Source of the DNA: Sparassis latifolia
Lineage: Eukaryota > Basidiomycota > Agaricomycetes > Polyporales > Sparassidaceae
Length of the DNA stretch: 64,000 nucleotides
Reading direction: 5' to 3'
NCBI GenBank assembly: GCA_018466975.1
Contig: CM031560.1
Coordinates: 620,001-684,000, forward strand
A model generated the notes under the pieces. It was given only the letters and a program-made list of their open reading frames with translations. It ran no database searches and had not been told where the DNA came from. Positions 45,781 to 56,688 of this stretch are shown piece after piece. The first letter of the stretch is position 1. Every line of letters begins with the position of its first letter. Made by a program: the position numbers and the translations under genes.

Positions 45781-45908
45781 TTCTTTTGAGCTCCTTCTTG
45801 TACACTGCTTCCTCTTCTATCTTAGCAGCTTCCTGCCATTGCTTCTCAGCTTCCTTCGCCAAGTGGACCTGATTCTCGATGTCTGCCACTTCTGCAGCTA
45901 CCTTGCTG
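45781..45908 (-). pseudogene. Downstream half of an ORF split by the LINE
   Basis: The minus-strand frame reads VADIENQVHLAKEAEKQWQE then AAKIEEEAVYKKELKR, a charged coiled coil. With the piece at 52450-52560 it forms an ORF resembling the short transposon-associated proteins common in agaricomycetes (a ..N.A.K..W.. block followed by a charged coiled coil). The halves are one nucleotide out of frame when the LINE and one target copy are ignored, so it was probably already decayed. It loses similarity near 45780. Confidence 0.5.
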
Positions 45909-45920
45909 CCAGCAAATCTT
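45909..45920 (+). repeat. LINE target-site duplication, left copy
   Basis: ccagcaaatctt, identical to 52438-52449 at the other end of the element. Confidence 0.85.
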
Positions 45921-46659
45921 TTATTTTTATTTTTATTTATTTATTCCGGTTTATTGTCCTCGAGGGCGGAGCCCTATGGTAGACAGGTAAATACTGTAGC
46001 TAGCAAGTGTATATACGAAATGGGTTGTCGAATGAAACATATTGCCTGCGCAAGCAGAGGGCTTTATGAGTGGTAAAGTGAAATCTGTGGGTTGAGAAGG
46101 GGTAAGTGCGATGCAGGGGGGAGGTGGGAGGTAAAGGTAAGGCACGCTCTCGAGCACACACCCTGGACCTCTGGCGATTGAACGCAAGAGGCTAGGTTCT
46201 AAACCCACTGCCCTTGTGGGTGGTAGGAACTACCCCCGGGTTTTTCCTCTTGCCGCAGTCAGAGATCCGTCCGATGGTCCCCCACCGGCCGTCAAAACTC
46301 CCCTAGTCTCTGGGGTGAGGGTGTGCTTTCGGGCTGCCGATCTGTACAGTAGGGTGGAGGAGGGGGAGGGAGTGTAAAGAAAGAGGAACGCAAGGAGGGG
46401 AGAGAGACGAGTGAGGGGGGGCAGGAGCGTAAAGTATGACCTGTAGCATAGCGGGGAGTCAGAGATGTACAATAGTAGGGGGCGAATACTTCTCGAGTTG
46501 TTAGGACTTGGTCAGGCAGCGGTTGTCGAGCATACACAGTTGTCCGTATGTGGTGGTGAAGCGGCCAGTGGCATGGATGTAGCAGAAGAGGGGGCGGATG
46601 GCGCGCACACTCGTTAGGAGCTTTGGGAGAAATCGTGCTGTCCGGCCTAGTTCATGCGT

Positions 46660-49600
46660 CAGGATGTCGCGTTGTCAGCGGTGTGCAGGGCAGGTGAGGA
46701 GGAAGTGGTGTATGAATTCGGGGTGATTGTGGCAGGCCGGGCAGGTCTTGGTGGCAGAGCAGTTAATGCAGAACAGATGCATGTTGAGGGAAGCATGGCC
46801 CGTCTGGAGCTGGATGAGGAGGCTAGCGTGATGGCGGGGGAGAGCTGTAACAAGTCTCTCGAACTTGGGGGAAGGGAGCGATGGGTCTATATGGGCAAAC
46901 ACATGGCCACGTGCTGAATCCTTCCACGTAGTAGCTGCCTGGGTCTTCAGGCCTAGTAGGTGACTCTGACGGAGCTTGGACGTGCTGAGCGGAAGTGGGG
47001 CATGTACACATTTGGGGAGTGCCATGGTGGGACTGGAGTTTTCGTGAGCGACCTTCTTTGCCTCTGCATCAGCGCGTTCGTTCTCGGTCACATCCTTGTG
47101 CCCAGGAACCCAGCGGATAGTTAGGGCCCATCTGCCAATCTTGTGTTTCCGGATGAGGCGGTTGATGTCCTTGTGGAGCATGTCCAGGAGATAGTGGCTG
47201 GGGGCCGAGCGGTGAAGCTGGGTTGCCTGTACTGTGGCTTTGTTGTCCGCTGCACAAGAGGCCTTGTAAATGACGAACTCTTCGTATATTAGTTTCACCC
47301 CTAGTATGAGGCCGACGTCCTCGCCTCATAAACTGTGTGTTCCGTGGACTTTCCAAGGTGGAAGCGGAGGACTTTGGGGTTAGCGCGGCCTTGTCTGTAG
47401 AGAACGGCGGCAGCACCGACTCCTCCATCAATGTCTGATCCGTCTGTGTATACCCGAAGGCCCTGTCTGCCCACCCAGTCAGCTTCCTCCTTCAGGGCAT
47501 CAGACTTGCTTGCTGTGATGGACACCTGGAATAGTGGGGACCATGAGGGGGGGAAGCGGGCTACGACGATCATCTCGATGTCATCTGGGTGAAGCTGGTA
47601 TGTGTGTAGGAGGTTGTGTAGCAGGGAACGGTGGTGTTTGACTAGGTGCGCACTTGCTCTCTTAACGTGGACATGTAGTGGGTGGGATGGGGGGAGGGTA
47701 CAGAGGTGAAGGGCCGCCCGGTGACAGTGTTTGTCAACTAAGAGGGGGAAGGGGAGGAGGTTGGCATGGGCATCAAGCATGTCACCTGCCATGGACTTCA
47801 TGGCTCCAGTTATGAGCAGAGCGGCCTGCCTCTACACCTGAGATAACTTCTTGATCACCCCGACTGATCCATACATAGTCTTGCAGCCTGGGATCTTCCT
47901 GAGTGGGGTCAGGAATACATCAGCTGCATACAGTATGCGCGGGACAGCGATGCTGAGATAGAGACGGTGCATCTGTGAGAAGGGGATGCCTGCGGATGCT
48001 CTCGCTAGTCGGCGGAACTGTTGGACCCATGTGGTGCCTTTGGCAAGTGCTCCTGCCACCTGTTCATGGAAGCGAAGGCGTCAATCAATGATTGTGCCTA
48101 AGAACTTGTGCAATTCAGCCAGTTTGATGGAGGCTGTACATAGTTCGAGTGTCGGGCCAAGTTCATGTGGTGTTGCGGACATGTTGAGCAGACCGAACTT
48201 CTCCAGGGAAAACTCCGAGTGGTGTGTGGTTGACCATGCCATTGTGCCGCATTCATCATCTATGTAGCTGCAGAGGATCGTGTGAGTCTCTTCAAAGTCC
48301 TTACCAATAGCTATGATGGCTGCATCGTCGATGTATCCTAGGGTGAGTGATTGTGGGATTCTGTAAGCAATCTCAAAGAGGTCAGAGTTATAAAATTCAT
48401 AGAGGATTACTGAAAGGGGGCAGCCTTGGTCGATGCCATTGATAATCTCGAAGAGGGCTAATCTAAAGTCGTCGAAGAGGATTCTGGTGCGTCGGCCTTT
48501 AAGGCACCGCTTCAGCCAGTTGATAATCTGAGAAGGGACGCCCCTGGTGTGCATGTTGTGAAAGAGACGATCTAGGGGGCACTCGGGAAGGCAGCCTTAA
48601 TGTCCAGGAATAAGATAGAAACTACTTTCCTTTGCCGCCAGGCGTCCTTGACCATCTTAACAAGCAGGTGGAGGGAGTCTGTTGTACGTCTCCCTGGTTG
48701 ACCTCCAAAGTGGTTGCGGGCGAGGAGGTCATGTGCTTCTGATTCATAGGCAAGGACATCAGCGACACATGTGGAGAGTATCTTACCAATGCAGTTGAGT
48801 AAAGTGATAGGTCTGTAGGCTTTTGCGGCTGAGTAGTCAGATCGACCTGGCTTCTGGATAGCTACCATGTTTGATATCTTCCATTCTGCTGAGTAGATTC
48901 CTAGGTTGAAAGTGCCTCAGAAGAGGTGACCTAGGTGTGGGAGCAGTAAGGCAATGCAATGTTTGTAGACCTCATTGGGTGCCTCATCAGGGCCGGGGGC
49001 TTTGAGTTGTTTGAGTCTCTTGATGACTGCCTCGATCTGAGCATCGGTGATGGGCATGAACCTAAAGGCAGGCTTGCAGTACTTGGGTTTAGCATGTAGT
49101 AGAGGGGGATCACCTGATGCAGGGAAGAAGGCCTTGTACAAAATTGCGCTCTTCGCCTCATTGTCTTCGGCCAGTGGGGAGTTTCTGTCCTTGAGTGGAG
49201 GAACACGAGGGCGACTGTCATCTGTGGGGCCAGCTGCAGTGAATCGGTTGATAGTCCATATGGAATCTGGGTCAGAGGACTCTAACCAGGCCTCCCAGTG
49301 GTCTTGCTTCACTAACTTGATCTCGTCGCCATAATGGTTGTGCACCTTGCGGTATTCAACATGGGATGGATGATCGGGAATGTGACAGAGGCAGTGGGAT
49401 GCTCTGGCCAGGCGTTGCAGGGCTCGTCGGGAATTGGCAAGGTCTTTCGACCACCAGCATTTTGTGAAAGGGTTGGTCTAGATATGGGAACCATTGTCTT
49501 GATGGTCTCGGAAATGGCATCGGAGACAGACTTGAGCACTGTGTTGAACTGCTCTGTGGTGGTCAGTTCACCTTCCCCTAGCATGCATGAGTTGAGGTTC

Positions 49601-50420
49601 CTCTTGAGGCAGGTGCGGAAAACATTCCAGTCTACATCTCGGAAGTTGCAGCGTGGGGCCTCATGAGCTGGGTGTATCGCGATGTCAAGTGTGAGGGCAA
49701 TTGGGATGTGGTCCGTGTAAGGTGGGCAGAGGGCTGGGGCTGTGTCACAGGAGAGGAGTCTGTTGGTGATGTCTGGGGAAGCGAAGACATTATCTGGCTG
49801 AGTGTAATTCTTCATCAATGCAGCTTCTAGGGTAGGGGTACCTTGAGGGAGGAGCATTGTGAGGTCGAAGGCTGTGATGTTGTCTAAGAGGGGTTGGGCC
49901 TGAGACAGCACTTTTCTTGTGAATAGGTGATGATTCCACTCCTCGTCCCACATGGGATGATGTCGATTGAAATCTCCTGCCCATATCACATTCACTTCTG
50001 CACCGTCGGGCTGGGAGAGTTGTCTAGTGGAGCGGGCGAGGAGGTTGATCGACTCCTGGTGTCACTGATTGTTGTAGACATTGAAGACATGTAAGGGCCC
50101 TGATGGGGTGCGTAGAGTGATGGCCGTGATGTCTGGAGAGTCAACCTTGACTTAGGACCATGTCTCACCAGAGATTCACTTGCTAACGAAGATGATTGAG
50201 CGGGTACGTGGACTGTCATCGGAGTAGTGGGTGTGTGGGTAAATGACGATCCAGTGTGACATGGCGTGGGTCAGGGATGTGCGAGGGTCAAGGTATGGTT
50301 CTTGTAGGAGTACGAGGTCGAAGTCAGAGGTGGAGAAGGAGTTAATGAAGGCCAATTAAGCAGTGAGCGACTTGTTGAGGTTCAACTGTAGGACACGGAG
50401 TGTCTTGGTTTTGCAGTCTG
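46660..50420 (-). pseudogene. LINE ORF2: endonuclease, reverse transcriptase, RNase H
   Basis: Endonuclease motifs lie at about 49690-50340 (LVLLQEPYLDP, GDFNRHHPMWDEEW, TDHIPIALTLD). Reverse transcriptase spans about 48150-49050: KPGRSDYSAAKAYRPITLLN, motif A LFLDIKAAFPSAP, motif B GIDQGCPLS and motif C GYIDDAAI, that is Y-x-D-D with the two catalytic Asp residues. RNase H (about 47040-47460) shows VYTDGSDIDGG, then ADNKATVQA and WVPGHKDVTENERADAEAKK. A C-terminal CINCSATKTCPACH ... HHFLLTCPAH motif follows (about 46690-46760). The product would nick the target and copy its RNA there. The frame changes at least near 47310, 47820, 48080, 48570, 48915 and 50000, and a TAA lies near 50355, so no single protein is made. 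Confidence 0.87.
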
Positions 50421-50496
50421 ATGTACTAGACATGGAAACCAGTGGGGGATGCTCTGTCGTAAGAGAACTTATCAGAGGCATGAGAGCCTCGGGAGT

Positions 50497-52437
50497 TCAG
50501 GTGTTGACCATATGGGTTCTGTGGCTGGTGGAGTTGGGAATGAGGAAGTGGGGAGCTACGAGTGTGTTGTGCATGTTCTCTGGCCCAGCGGGCCTGCGAC
50601 AGGCGGAGGAAGAGATCAGGTTGAGGGTAAAGGTCTTCTGCTTGGTTGGCCCAGTTCTGAGAAGGTGGAGCTGCGGGTATGGGGGCAGGAGCATATTAGG
50701 GGCTGCAGCATGTATCAGCGGCTGGCCTATGAGCTCCCATGAGGATGGATCCACAGTGGGGAAGAAGCGGTATCTAGATTCTGATTGGCATTCCTCCATG
50801 CAGTGGCAGTGTTCCTGGAAAACTGGGCAGTCATGGTCCCATGCGGCATGGTCTGTAACAGTATGACCAGCGTGTGTGCAATTGCAGCACTTGAAGTCTG
50901 TAAGGTCCACTTCACACTCGGCTGTCTTGTGCGAGATCGAGGCGCAGTTTGCACAGGTGTCATGTATCTGCTTGCAGTCCTTCGCAATGTGTGGGGCTCC
51001 AATCTTCTGGCATTTTAGGCAGCGGCGGGGCTCGCGGATCAGCTTCCGCACTGAGACTGACTTACTGGCTATGATGAGACCATTGCGGACAGCACAGTTA
51101 GCTGCTTATGGAGAGTTGAAGCGGAGGATGAGATGGGCGACCTTCTGGCCTTTGGTCCTGCACTCTGGAGCCTTGATCCAGTGTGCTTCCTCTATGACTC
51201 CAGGGTCAAGGTTGTTGTTTCCTTCGACGAAGCGGAGGTAGTTGTGGCTGTCTGGGTTGCATGCGATGGGGACAAATTCGGCCAGGGTAGAGTAGGTGTG
51301 TACCTTCATGCATGAGGCCTGGTCACCGAAGTGTGCTAAGAAACTCTTCATGACATCTGAGCTGCGGAGCCACTTAGCTGATTCCAGACTGTCCAGGTCA
51401 TACATGATTCCCCCATTGTGCAGATGGGTGACTGATTTGAAAGTGAAGGATGGGGGGGCATCCGAGCGGGAGACTCCCATCAAGTCGTAGGCAGTGCTTG
51501 CCTTGGCAAGTAGTTCATCTTCGTTCAGGGCGGAGCCGTTAGTATGCTTACACATTGCTCCATTCACGATGACTTGGCATGACCGTGTCTTCTCTCTGGC
51601 CAGAGTCTTTGCATGGGTTGGCAGGAGGCTTTGGCTGGTTGCTGCAGCGTAGGTCAGTGGAGCAGGATGAAAAGTGGTACTCACCTGTGGGGTGGCCTCC
51701 GGTTTGTGTGCTTCAGCGAAAGGACTCAGCGGCTTTCCTCATGGACTGTCCTGCATCAGTGGCCATGCCATGGAGGTTGTCGGAGATGGTGCGGAGGGAC
51801 TGGTGAGTGTCCCTAATGTTGACCATGTCCTCTCCTAGTTGTTGTGCAAGGTTGGATAGGTTGTCAGTTCCTTGTTTAGCTTGCTCGCAGGCCTCTGTAG
51901 CTGTTTTGGCGATTTTTTCTATTTTTCCCTCATATTGTTCAAGGCGGGCACATATGCTTGTCATCGCCTTGACTGTACTGTCTTCCTGAACTATTAGCTC
52001 CGTGTACCATGCAAGGGAGACTAGAGTCTGCATTAGCTTGGTGTCAGAGGTGTGAGCCTTAGCAAGGCAGGAGAGCCCATGTTAGTGTCTTCAATTCTGC
52101 AGCCTTACCCGCAGTCGCGAGTTCATTATTACATAGGAATATCAAGGCTTTGTCAGACGTATCAATGCTGTGGTTGAAGGTACTCAGCCAGTCTGTTATA
52201 GTGGAGTTCTTATTTGTAAAGGGGTCTGACTTAGAGCGCGTTGCCAGGCGGTGGATGCTCACATTAGTGCTCAATGTTGGAGTCTTTTCAGTGGGCCGTT
52301 GGTTCATGTCTGAATTCGCTGCCCAGGGGAGTGTAATTTCTGGAGCTCCAGAAAAAGCCACACGGTGGCCTGTTCCTATTGGACCAGGGCCATGGGAAAG
52401 TTGCCTGAGATGGAAGTACGAAGCAAGAAGAAGTCCA
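50497..52437 (-). pseudogene. LINE ORF1 (RNA-binding, CCHC zinc knuckles)
   Basis: Three minus-strand pieces in order. 52033-51713 is a coiled coil (ARLEQYEGKIEKIAKTATEA). 51684-51106 is a 192-codon frame with LTYAAATSQSLLPTHAKTLA and an RRM-like fold region (ESAKWLRSSDVMKSFLAHFG). 51051-50497 contains Cys/His knuckles: CLKCQKIGAPHIAKDC (atypical, C-x2-C-x6-H-x4-C), CANCASISHKTAEC (canonical C-x2-C-x4-H-x4-C) and CCNCTHAGHTVTDH. Such proteins coat the element RNA. Stops or shifts separate the pieces. The region upstream of 52033 to the element's 5' end at 52437 is less clearly coding. Confidence 0.8.
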
Positions 52438-52449
52438 CCAGCAAATCTT
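52438..52449 (+). repeat. LINE target-site duplication, right copy
   Basis: ccagcaaatctt, identical to 45909-45920. Confidence 0.85.
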
Positions 52450-52560
52450 ATCTGCATCATTCCCTGCCTGCCAGATGGCTTTGAGCAAATCAATGGCTTG
52501 TGCCTCAGTAGTGTTTGCATTGATGAAAGGTGCATGACTCACTACATAGGTCACGGACAC
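52450..52560 (-). pseudogene. Upstream half of the ORF split by the LINE
   Basis: Minus-strand frame VTYVVSHAPFINANTTEAQA then IDLLKAIWQAGNDADKICW, running straight into LINE sequence after the duplicated 12 bp. The NDADK..W stretch and what follows on the other side of the insertion match the transposon-associated ORF type described at 45781-45908. Confidence 0.5.
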
Positions 52561-53050
52561 GAAGTCAGGGCATTGGGCATCAGCTGGATCTGTCAGTATT
52601 CACTGCATTTCTTATCGGAAGGCTGAGGATAATTTTTGAAAATGAAATAATGAGTAGCTGTACTGCGAACGTACTCTCGAGCAGTACTAGAGAATGGCAG
52701 TTGTGGCAGCGGAATGAGAGAAGTTTCGCGCTACAACTGCCTAATCCGTATGTAGACTATATTCTACGTTCGTGCTCGTGCCTCGCTCTCTCTTAGAAAC
52801 CGAATCATGCATACTCCTGCCAGATTATTGGCAATTGCATTCAGTAAGTAGTGTCCTTCGAGTAGTAAATGAAAAACTTATTCGACCTCCAAAATGAGCA
52901 GTTCTCGGCTCTTTCCGTGCGTCAACCGGTGGATCGGATAGTAGATACCTTCAAGGTCGGAGCCGACGTCCGATCCAGCGTAAGCCCAAAAGGGTAGCTG
53001 CATCCAAACGGCGTCACCACCTTTCGACACTCCTTCCGCCACTACCTACA
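52561..53050. promoter_or_regulatory. Upstream region of KGD1
   Basis: Covers the edge of the transposon island and the presumed KGD1 promoter and 5' UTR. Pyrimidine-rich ctccttccgccactacctac immediately precedes the ATG at 53051. At 52812-52848, tgccagattattggcaattg and cattcagta resemble the right end of the CACTA-like element at 20875-21156 (gccaacttattggaaattgc, atgcagtg), suggesting a relic terminus about 0.2 kb upstream of the start codon. Confidence 0.5.
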
Positions 53051-56000
53051 ATGCTCTCCAAACATGCGCTGAGGCGTGTGCCCTATGCTGTGCGTGGGTC
53101 CAGATTTCGCTCCGTGGGTCCTCAGCTGCTGCACCGTACACTGGCTACCCTGGCTGTTCCGCCTTCGCCCAACGACCCTTTTGCTAATGGGACGAACGCA
53201 TACTACGTGGAAGAAATGTTCAGGCATTGGAGGGAGGATCCGAAGTCGGTGCACGTATCCTGGGATGTGTACTTTTCCGGCATGGAAAATGGGCTGCCGA
53301 GCTCTCAAGCCTTTCAACCGCCTCCAAACCTTGTCCCAGCTCCCGCCGACGGAGCACCTGCCTTACATGCTGCTGGCGGTGCCGAACTTGACGATCATCT
53401 GAAGGTATTTTGTTTTCTGTCTCACTCTGAGCGATCTAGTGACGTTGATATAGGTACAACTACTCGTTCGAGCATACCAAGTACGTGGGCACCATGTCGC
53501 CGACTTGGATCCTCTGGGAATCCTTGACGCCGACCTCAATGATGTTCATCCGCCCGAGCTGGAACTGAGTCGTTATGGCTTCACGGAGCGTGATCTGGAA
53601 AAGCAAATTGCACTGGGGCCGGGAATCCTGCCACATTTCGCTACTGAGGATCGCAAAACCATGTCGTTGGGAGAGATCATAAAGCTCTGCAAGCGTATCT
53701 ATTGTACGTTGGCTTCACAATTCTTCAGTACTCTTACTTAGTCTGGCGAATGTCCCACAAGGCGGTGCGATTGGTATACAGTACATCCACATCCCAGACA
53801 AGGAGCAGTGTGACTGGATCCGCGAGCGGATAGAGATCCCAAAGCCGTGGAATTACACGGTGGAAGAAAAACGCATGGTCCTCGATCGTCTCATATGGTC
53901 CGAGTCGTTTGAGAAGTTCATGGCAAGCAAATATCCGAACGAGAAGCGCTTCGGTTTGGAGGGGTGCGAGGCATTGATTCCGGGCATGAAAGCTCTCATT
54001 GATCGCTCCGTCGAGCACGGCGTCAAGCATGTCACCATTGGCATGCCGCATCGTGGACGTCTCAATGTACTGGCGAACGTCGTTCGGAAACCAATAGAAG
54101 CAATTTTGAACGAGTTTTCTGGGACCGCTGATGACGATGACTCTCCTGCTGGTGACGTTAAGTACCATCTGGGTGCGAATTACGTCCGTCCCACTCCATC
54201 TGGAAAGAAGGTCTCCCTATCCCTTGTCGCCAATCCTTCACATCTTGAGGCCGAGGATCCTGTGGTGCTCGGCAAGACCAGAGCGCTCCAGCATTTCGAG
54301 CAGGATGAGGCGACCCATGTCACTGCCATGGGTGTCCTTCTCCACGGTGATGCCGCCTTTGCAGGTCAAGGTGTGGTGTACGAGACCACCGGTTTCCATA
54401 ACCTCCCGAACTACGGTACCGGCGGTACGATTCACCTCATCGTCAACAACCAGATCGGTTTCACCACAGATCCTCGTTTTGCACGCTCCACACCATATCC
54501 CTCTGACATAGCGAAAGCTATCGATGCGCCGATCTTCCATGTCAACGGTGACAACGTCGAAGCTCTGAATTTCGTCTGCCAGCTGGCTGCTGACTGGCGA
54601 GCGAAATGGAAGAAAGATGTTGTTGTGGATATAGTATGCTACCGTCGCCATGGTCACAACGAGACCGATCAACCAAGCTTCACTCAGCCACGCATGTACA
54701 AAGCTATTGAGAAGCAGCCTACTCCACTTACACAGTACACCAAGTTCTTGGTGGGCCGGGGAACATTCACGGAAAAAGACATTGAGGAACACAAGAAGTG
54801 GGTATGGGGCATGCTGGAGAAAGCTGCTAGCGGGGCAAAAGACTACGTTCCTACCAGCAAGGAGTGGCTTTCGGCGTCGTGGCAGGGTTTCCCATCTCCG
54901 AAGCAGTTGGCTGAAGAGAATCTGCCAACGCGCCCGACTGGAACCACAGAAGAGGTGCTCAAGCGTATAGGTCACGTCATTTCCTCGTTCCCCGATGGCT
55001 TTACACCACATAAGAATCTGGCTCGTATCTTGAGCAATCGCGGCAAATCGGTTGAGGAAGGTCGTAACATCGATTGGGCTACAGCGGAGGCGCTTGCGTT
55101 CGGTTCGCTGGCCTTGGAGAAGATTCATATCCGAGTTTCTGGTCAGGACGTAGAGCGAGGCACGTTTTCGCAGCGGCATGCCGTTGTCCACGATCAGGAG
55201 AACGAACAACAATACGTCCCTCTGAATGACTTGGGATCTAATCAGGCACGCTTCGTCGTCTGTAATTCCTCGTTGTCCGAGTTTGGCGCTTTAGGTTTCG
55301 AGCTCGGCTACTCCCTCGTTTCTCCTGATGCGTTGACGATCTGGGAGGCTCAGTTTGGCGACTTTGCAAACAATGCACAGTGCATTATTGACCAGTTCAT
55401 CGCATCAGGCGAGAGGAAATGGTTACAACGCACCGGCCTGGTCATGAGTCTGCCGCATGGATTTGACGGTCAGGGACCTGAACATTCGAGTGGAAGGTTA
55501 GAACGCTTCTTACAATTATGCGATGATCATCCGCACGTATATCCCACCCCAGAGAAGATTGAGAGGCAGCATCAAGATTGCAACATGCAGATTGTGTACC
55601 CTACGTGAGTATTATTACCGGTTGCTGCAGCCTTCATAAGCTTATATCTTCTCCAGAACTCCTGCGAACTATGTGAGTAACAGTGGGGCTTACAAGACGT
55701 AAATAATAGAATGTTTCTCCTTCACAGTTCCATGTTCTTCGCCGGCAAATCCATAGAGATTTCCGCAAGCCTGTAAGTCACTACAGACGTTCATGCTCTC
55801 GTTGTCTGACTTCCGGCTAGCTGGTGGTTTTCTTCTCAAAATCTCTACTCCGCCATCCCAAGGCTCGATCTGACCTCTCGGAAATGGTTGGCGAGACGCA
55901 GTTCCAGCGCTACTTACCCGATCCTCATCCCGAACGCTTGGTCAGTCCTGAACAAATCAGACGGCATATTCTATGTACCGGTGTGTCATTCGTATTCGAT

Positions 56001-56546
56001 CGGTATAACCTCTATTTATCCAGATCCTCCAGGCCAAGTCTACCATACACTCCTGCAAGAACGCGACGACAAGAACATTAGCGACGTTGCGATAAGTCGC
56101 TTGGAACAGATCTCTCCATTCCCCTACGATCTGGTACATATACCATTTATTCCCCTATAGACTGGATCTGAATGGATTTTCACGTAGCTTACTCCTCATC
56201 TGGATAAGTACCCAAATGCTGACATTTTGTGGTGCCAAGTACGCTCATCAATAACTCTTTGAACATATTCTAATACTCAATGTACGTTCATAGGAGGAGC
56301 CACTGAACAACGGTGCTTGGACATACGCTGGGCCTCGCATCCTGACCGCCGCCAACGAGACGCGGCATCACAAGGGTAAATATCCTTTATATGCCGGTCG
56401 TGACCCAAGCAGCTCGGTCGCTACGGGGAGCAAGGTATGCAGGTGCTGATAAGTTGCATTGGGGTGCAATCTGATTCTTGTTTGCCCTCTAGGCAATGCA
56501 CAAAAAGCAGATCGAATTGTTCCTAGCCACAGCATTTGCATCGTAA
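53051..56546 (+). CDS. KGD1: 2-oxoglutarate dehydrogenase E1 component
   Basis: Ten exons keep phase throughout: 53051-53404, 53454-53703, 53762-55604, 55657-55672, 55728-55772, 55821-55980, 56033-56133, 56188-56238, 56294-56434 and 56493-56546. They give 1004 residues, close to yeast Kgd1. The thiamine-diphosphate E1 subunit decarboxylates 2-oxoglutarate in the mitochondrial TCA-cycle complex. Visible features: an Arg/Ser-rich mitochondrial presequence ([20 protein letters not shown]), [64 protein letters not shown] with [16 protein letters not shown] (cofactor-binding region), [31 protein letters not shown], and the C-terminal PNNGAW-like [14 protein letters not shown]. Exon 4 is only 16 nt. 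The gene is intact and converges on BMS1. Confidence 0.97.
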
Positions 56547-56688
56547 TCACTATCTTCGCAGCGCTTTCCATCCTTACATTCCGATAGTCGAATACCGTCG
56601 TTATGCACAGTTGAAGTCGGAATAGCAGCACATCATTCATGACAATGTAATTCACAACGATCTAGTATACATGTCACGAAGCCTGGGC
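56547..56688. terminator. Shared 3' intergenic region between KGD1 and BMS1
   Basis: Only 142 bp separate the two stop codons of these convergent genes, so the 3' UTRs almost certainly overlap or abut. I see no canonical aataaa in either direction. Fungal polyadenylation signals are degenerate, so this is not informative. Confidence 0.5.

Larger units (their letters stand above)
45921..52437 (-). mobile_element. Non-LTR retrotransposon (LINE), full-length, inactive
   Basis: A 6.5-kb minus-strand element bounded by a perfect 12-bp duplication. The 3' end is an A-rich tail (on the plus strand, ttttatttttatttttattt from 45921). Domain order from 5' to 3' is ORF1 with coiled coil and CCHC knuckles, then AP-like endonuclease, reverse transcriptase, RNase H and a C-terminal Cys/His motif. 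This order, with an RNase H, fits the I/Tad-type clades of fungal LINEs. In-frame stops, such as the TAA near 50355 and breaks near 48590 and 48900, make it inactive. The intact tail and duplication suggest a fairly recent insertion. The 3' UTR covers about 45950-46660. Confidence 0.9.
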
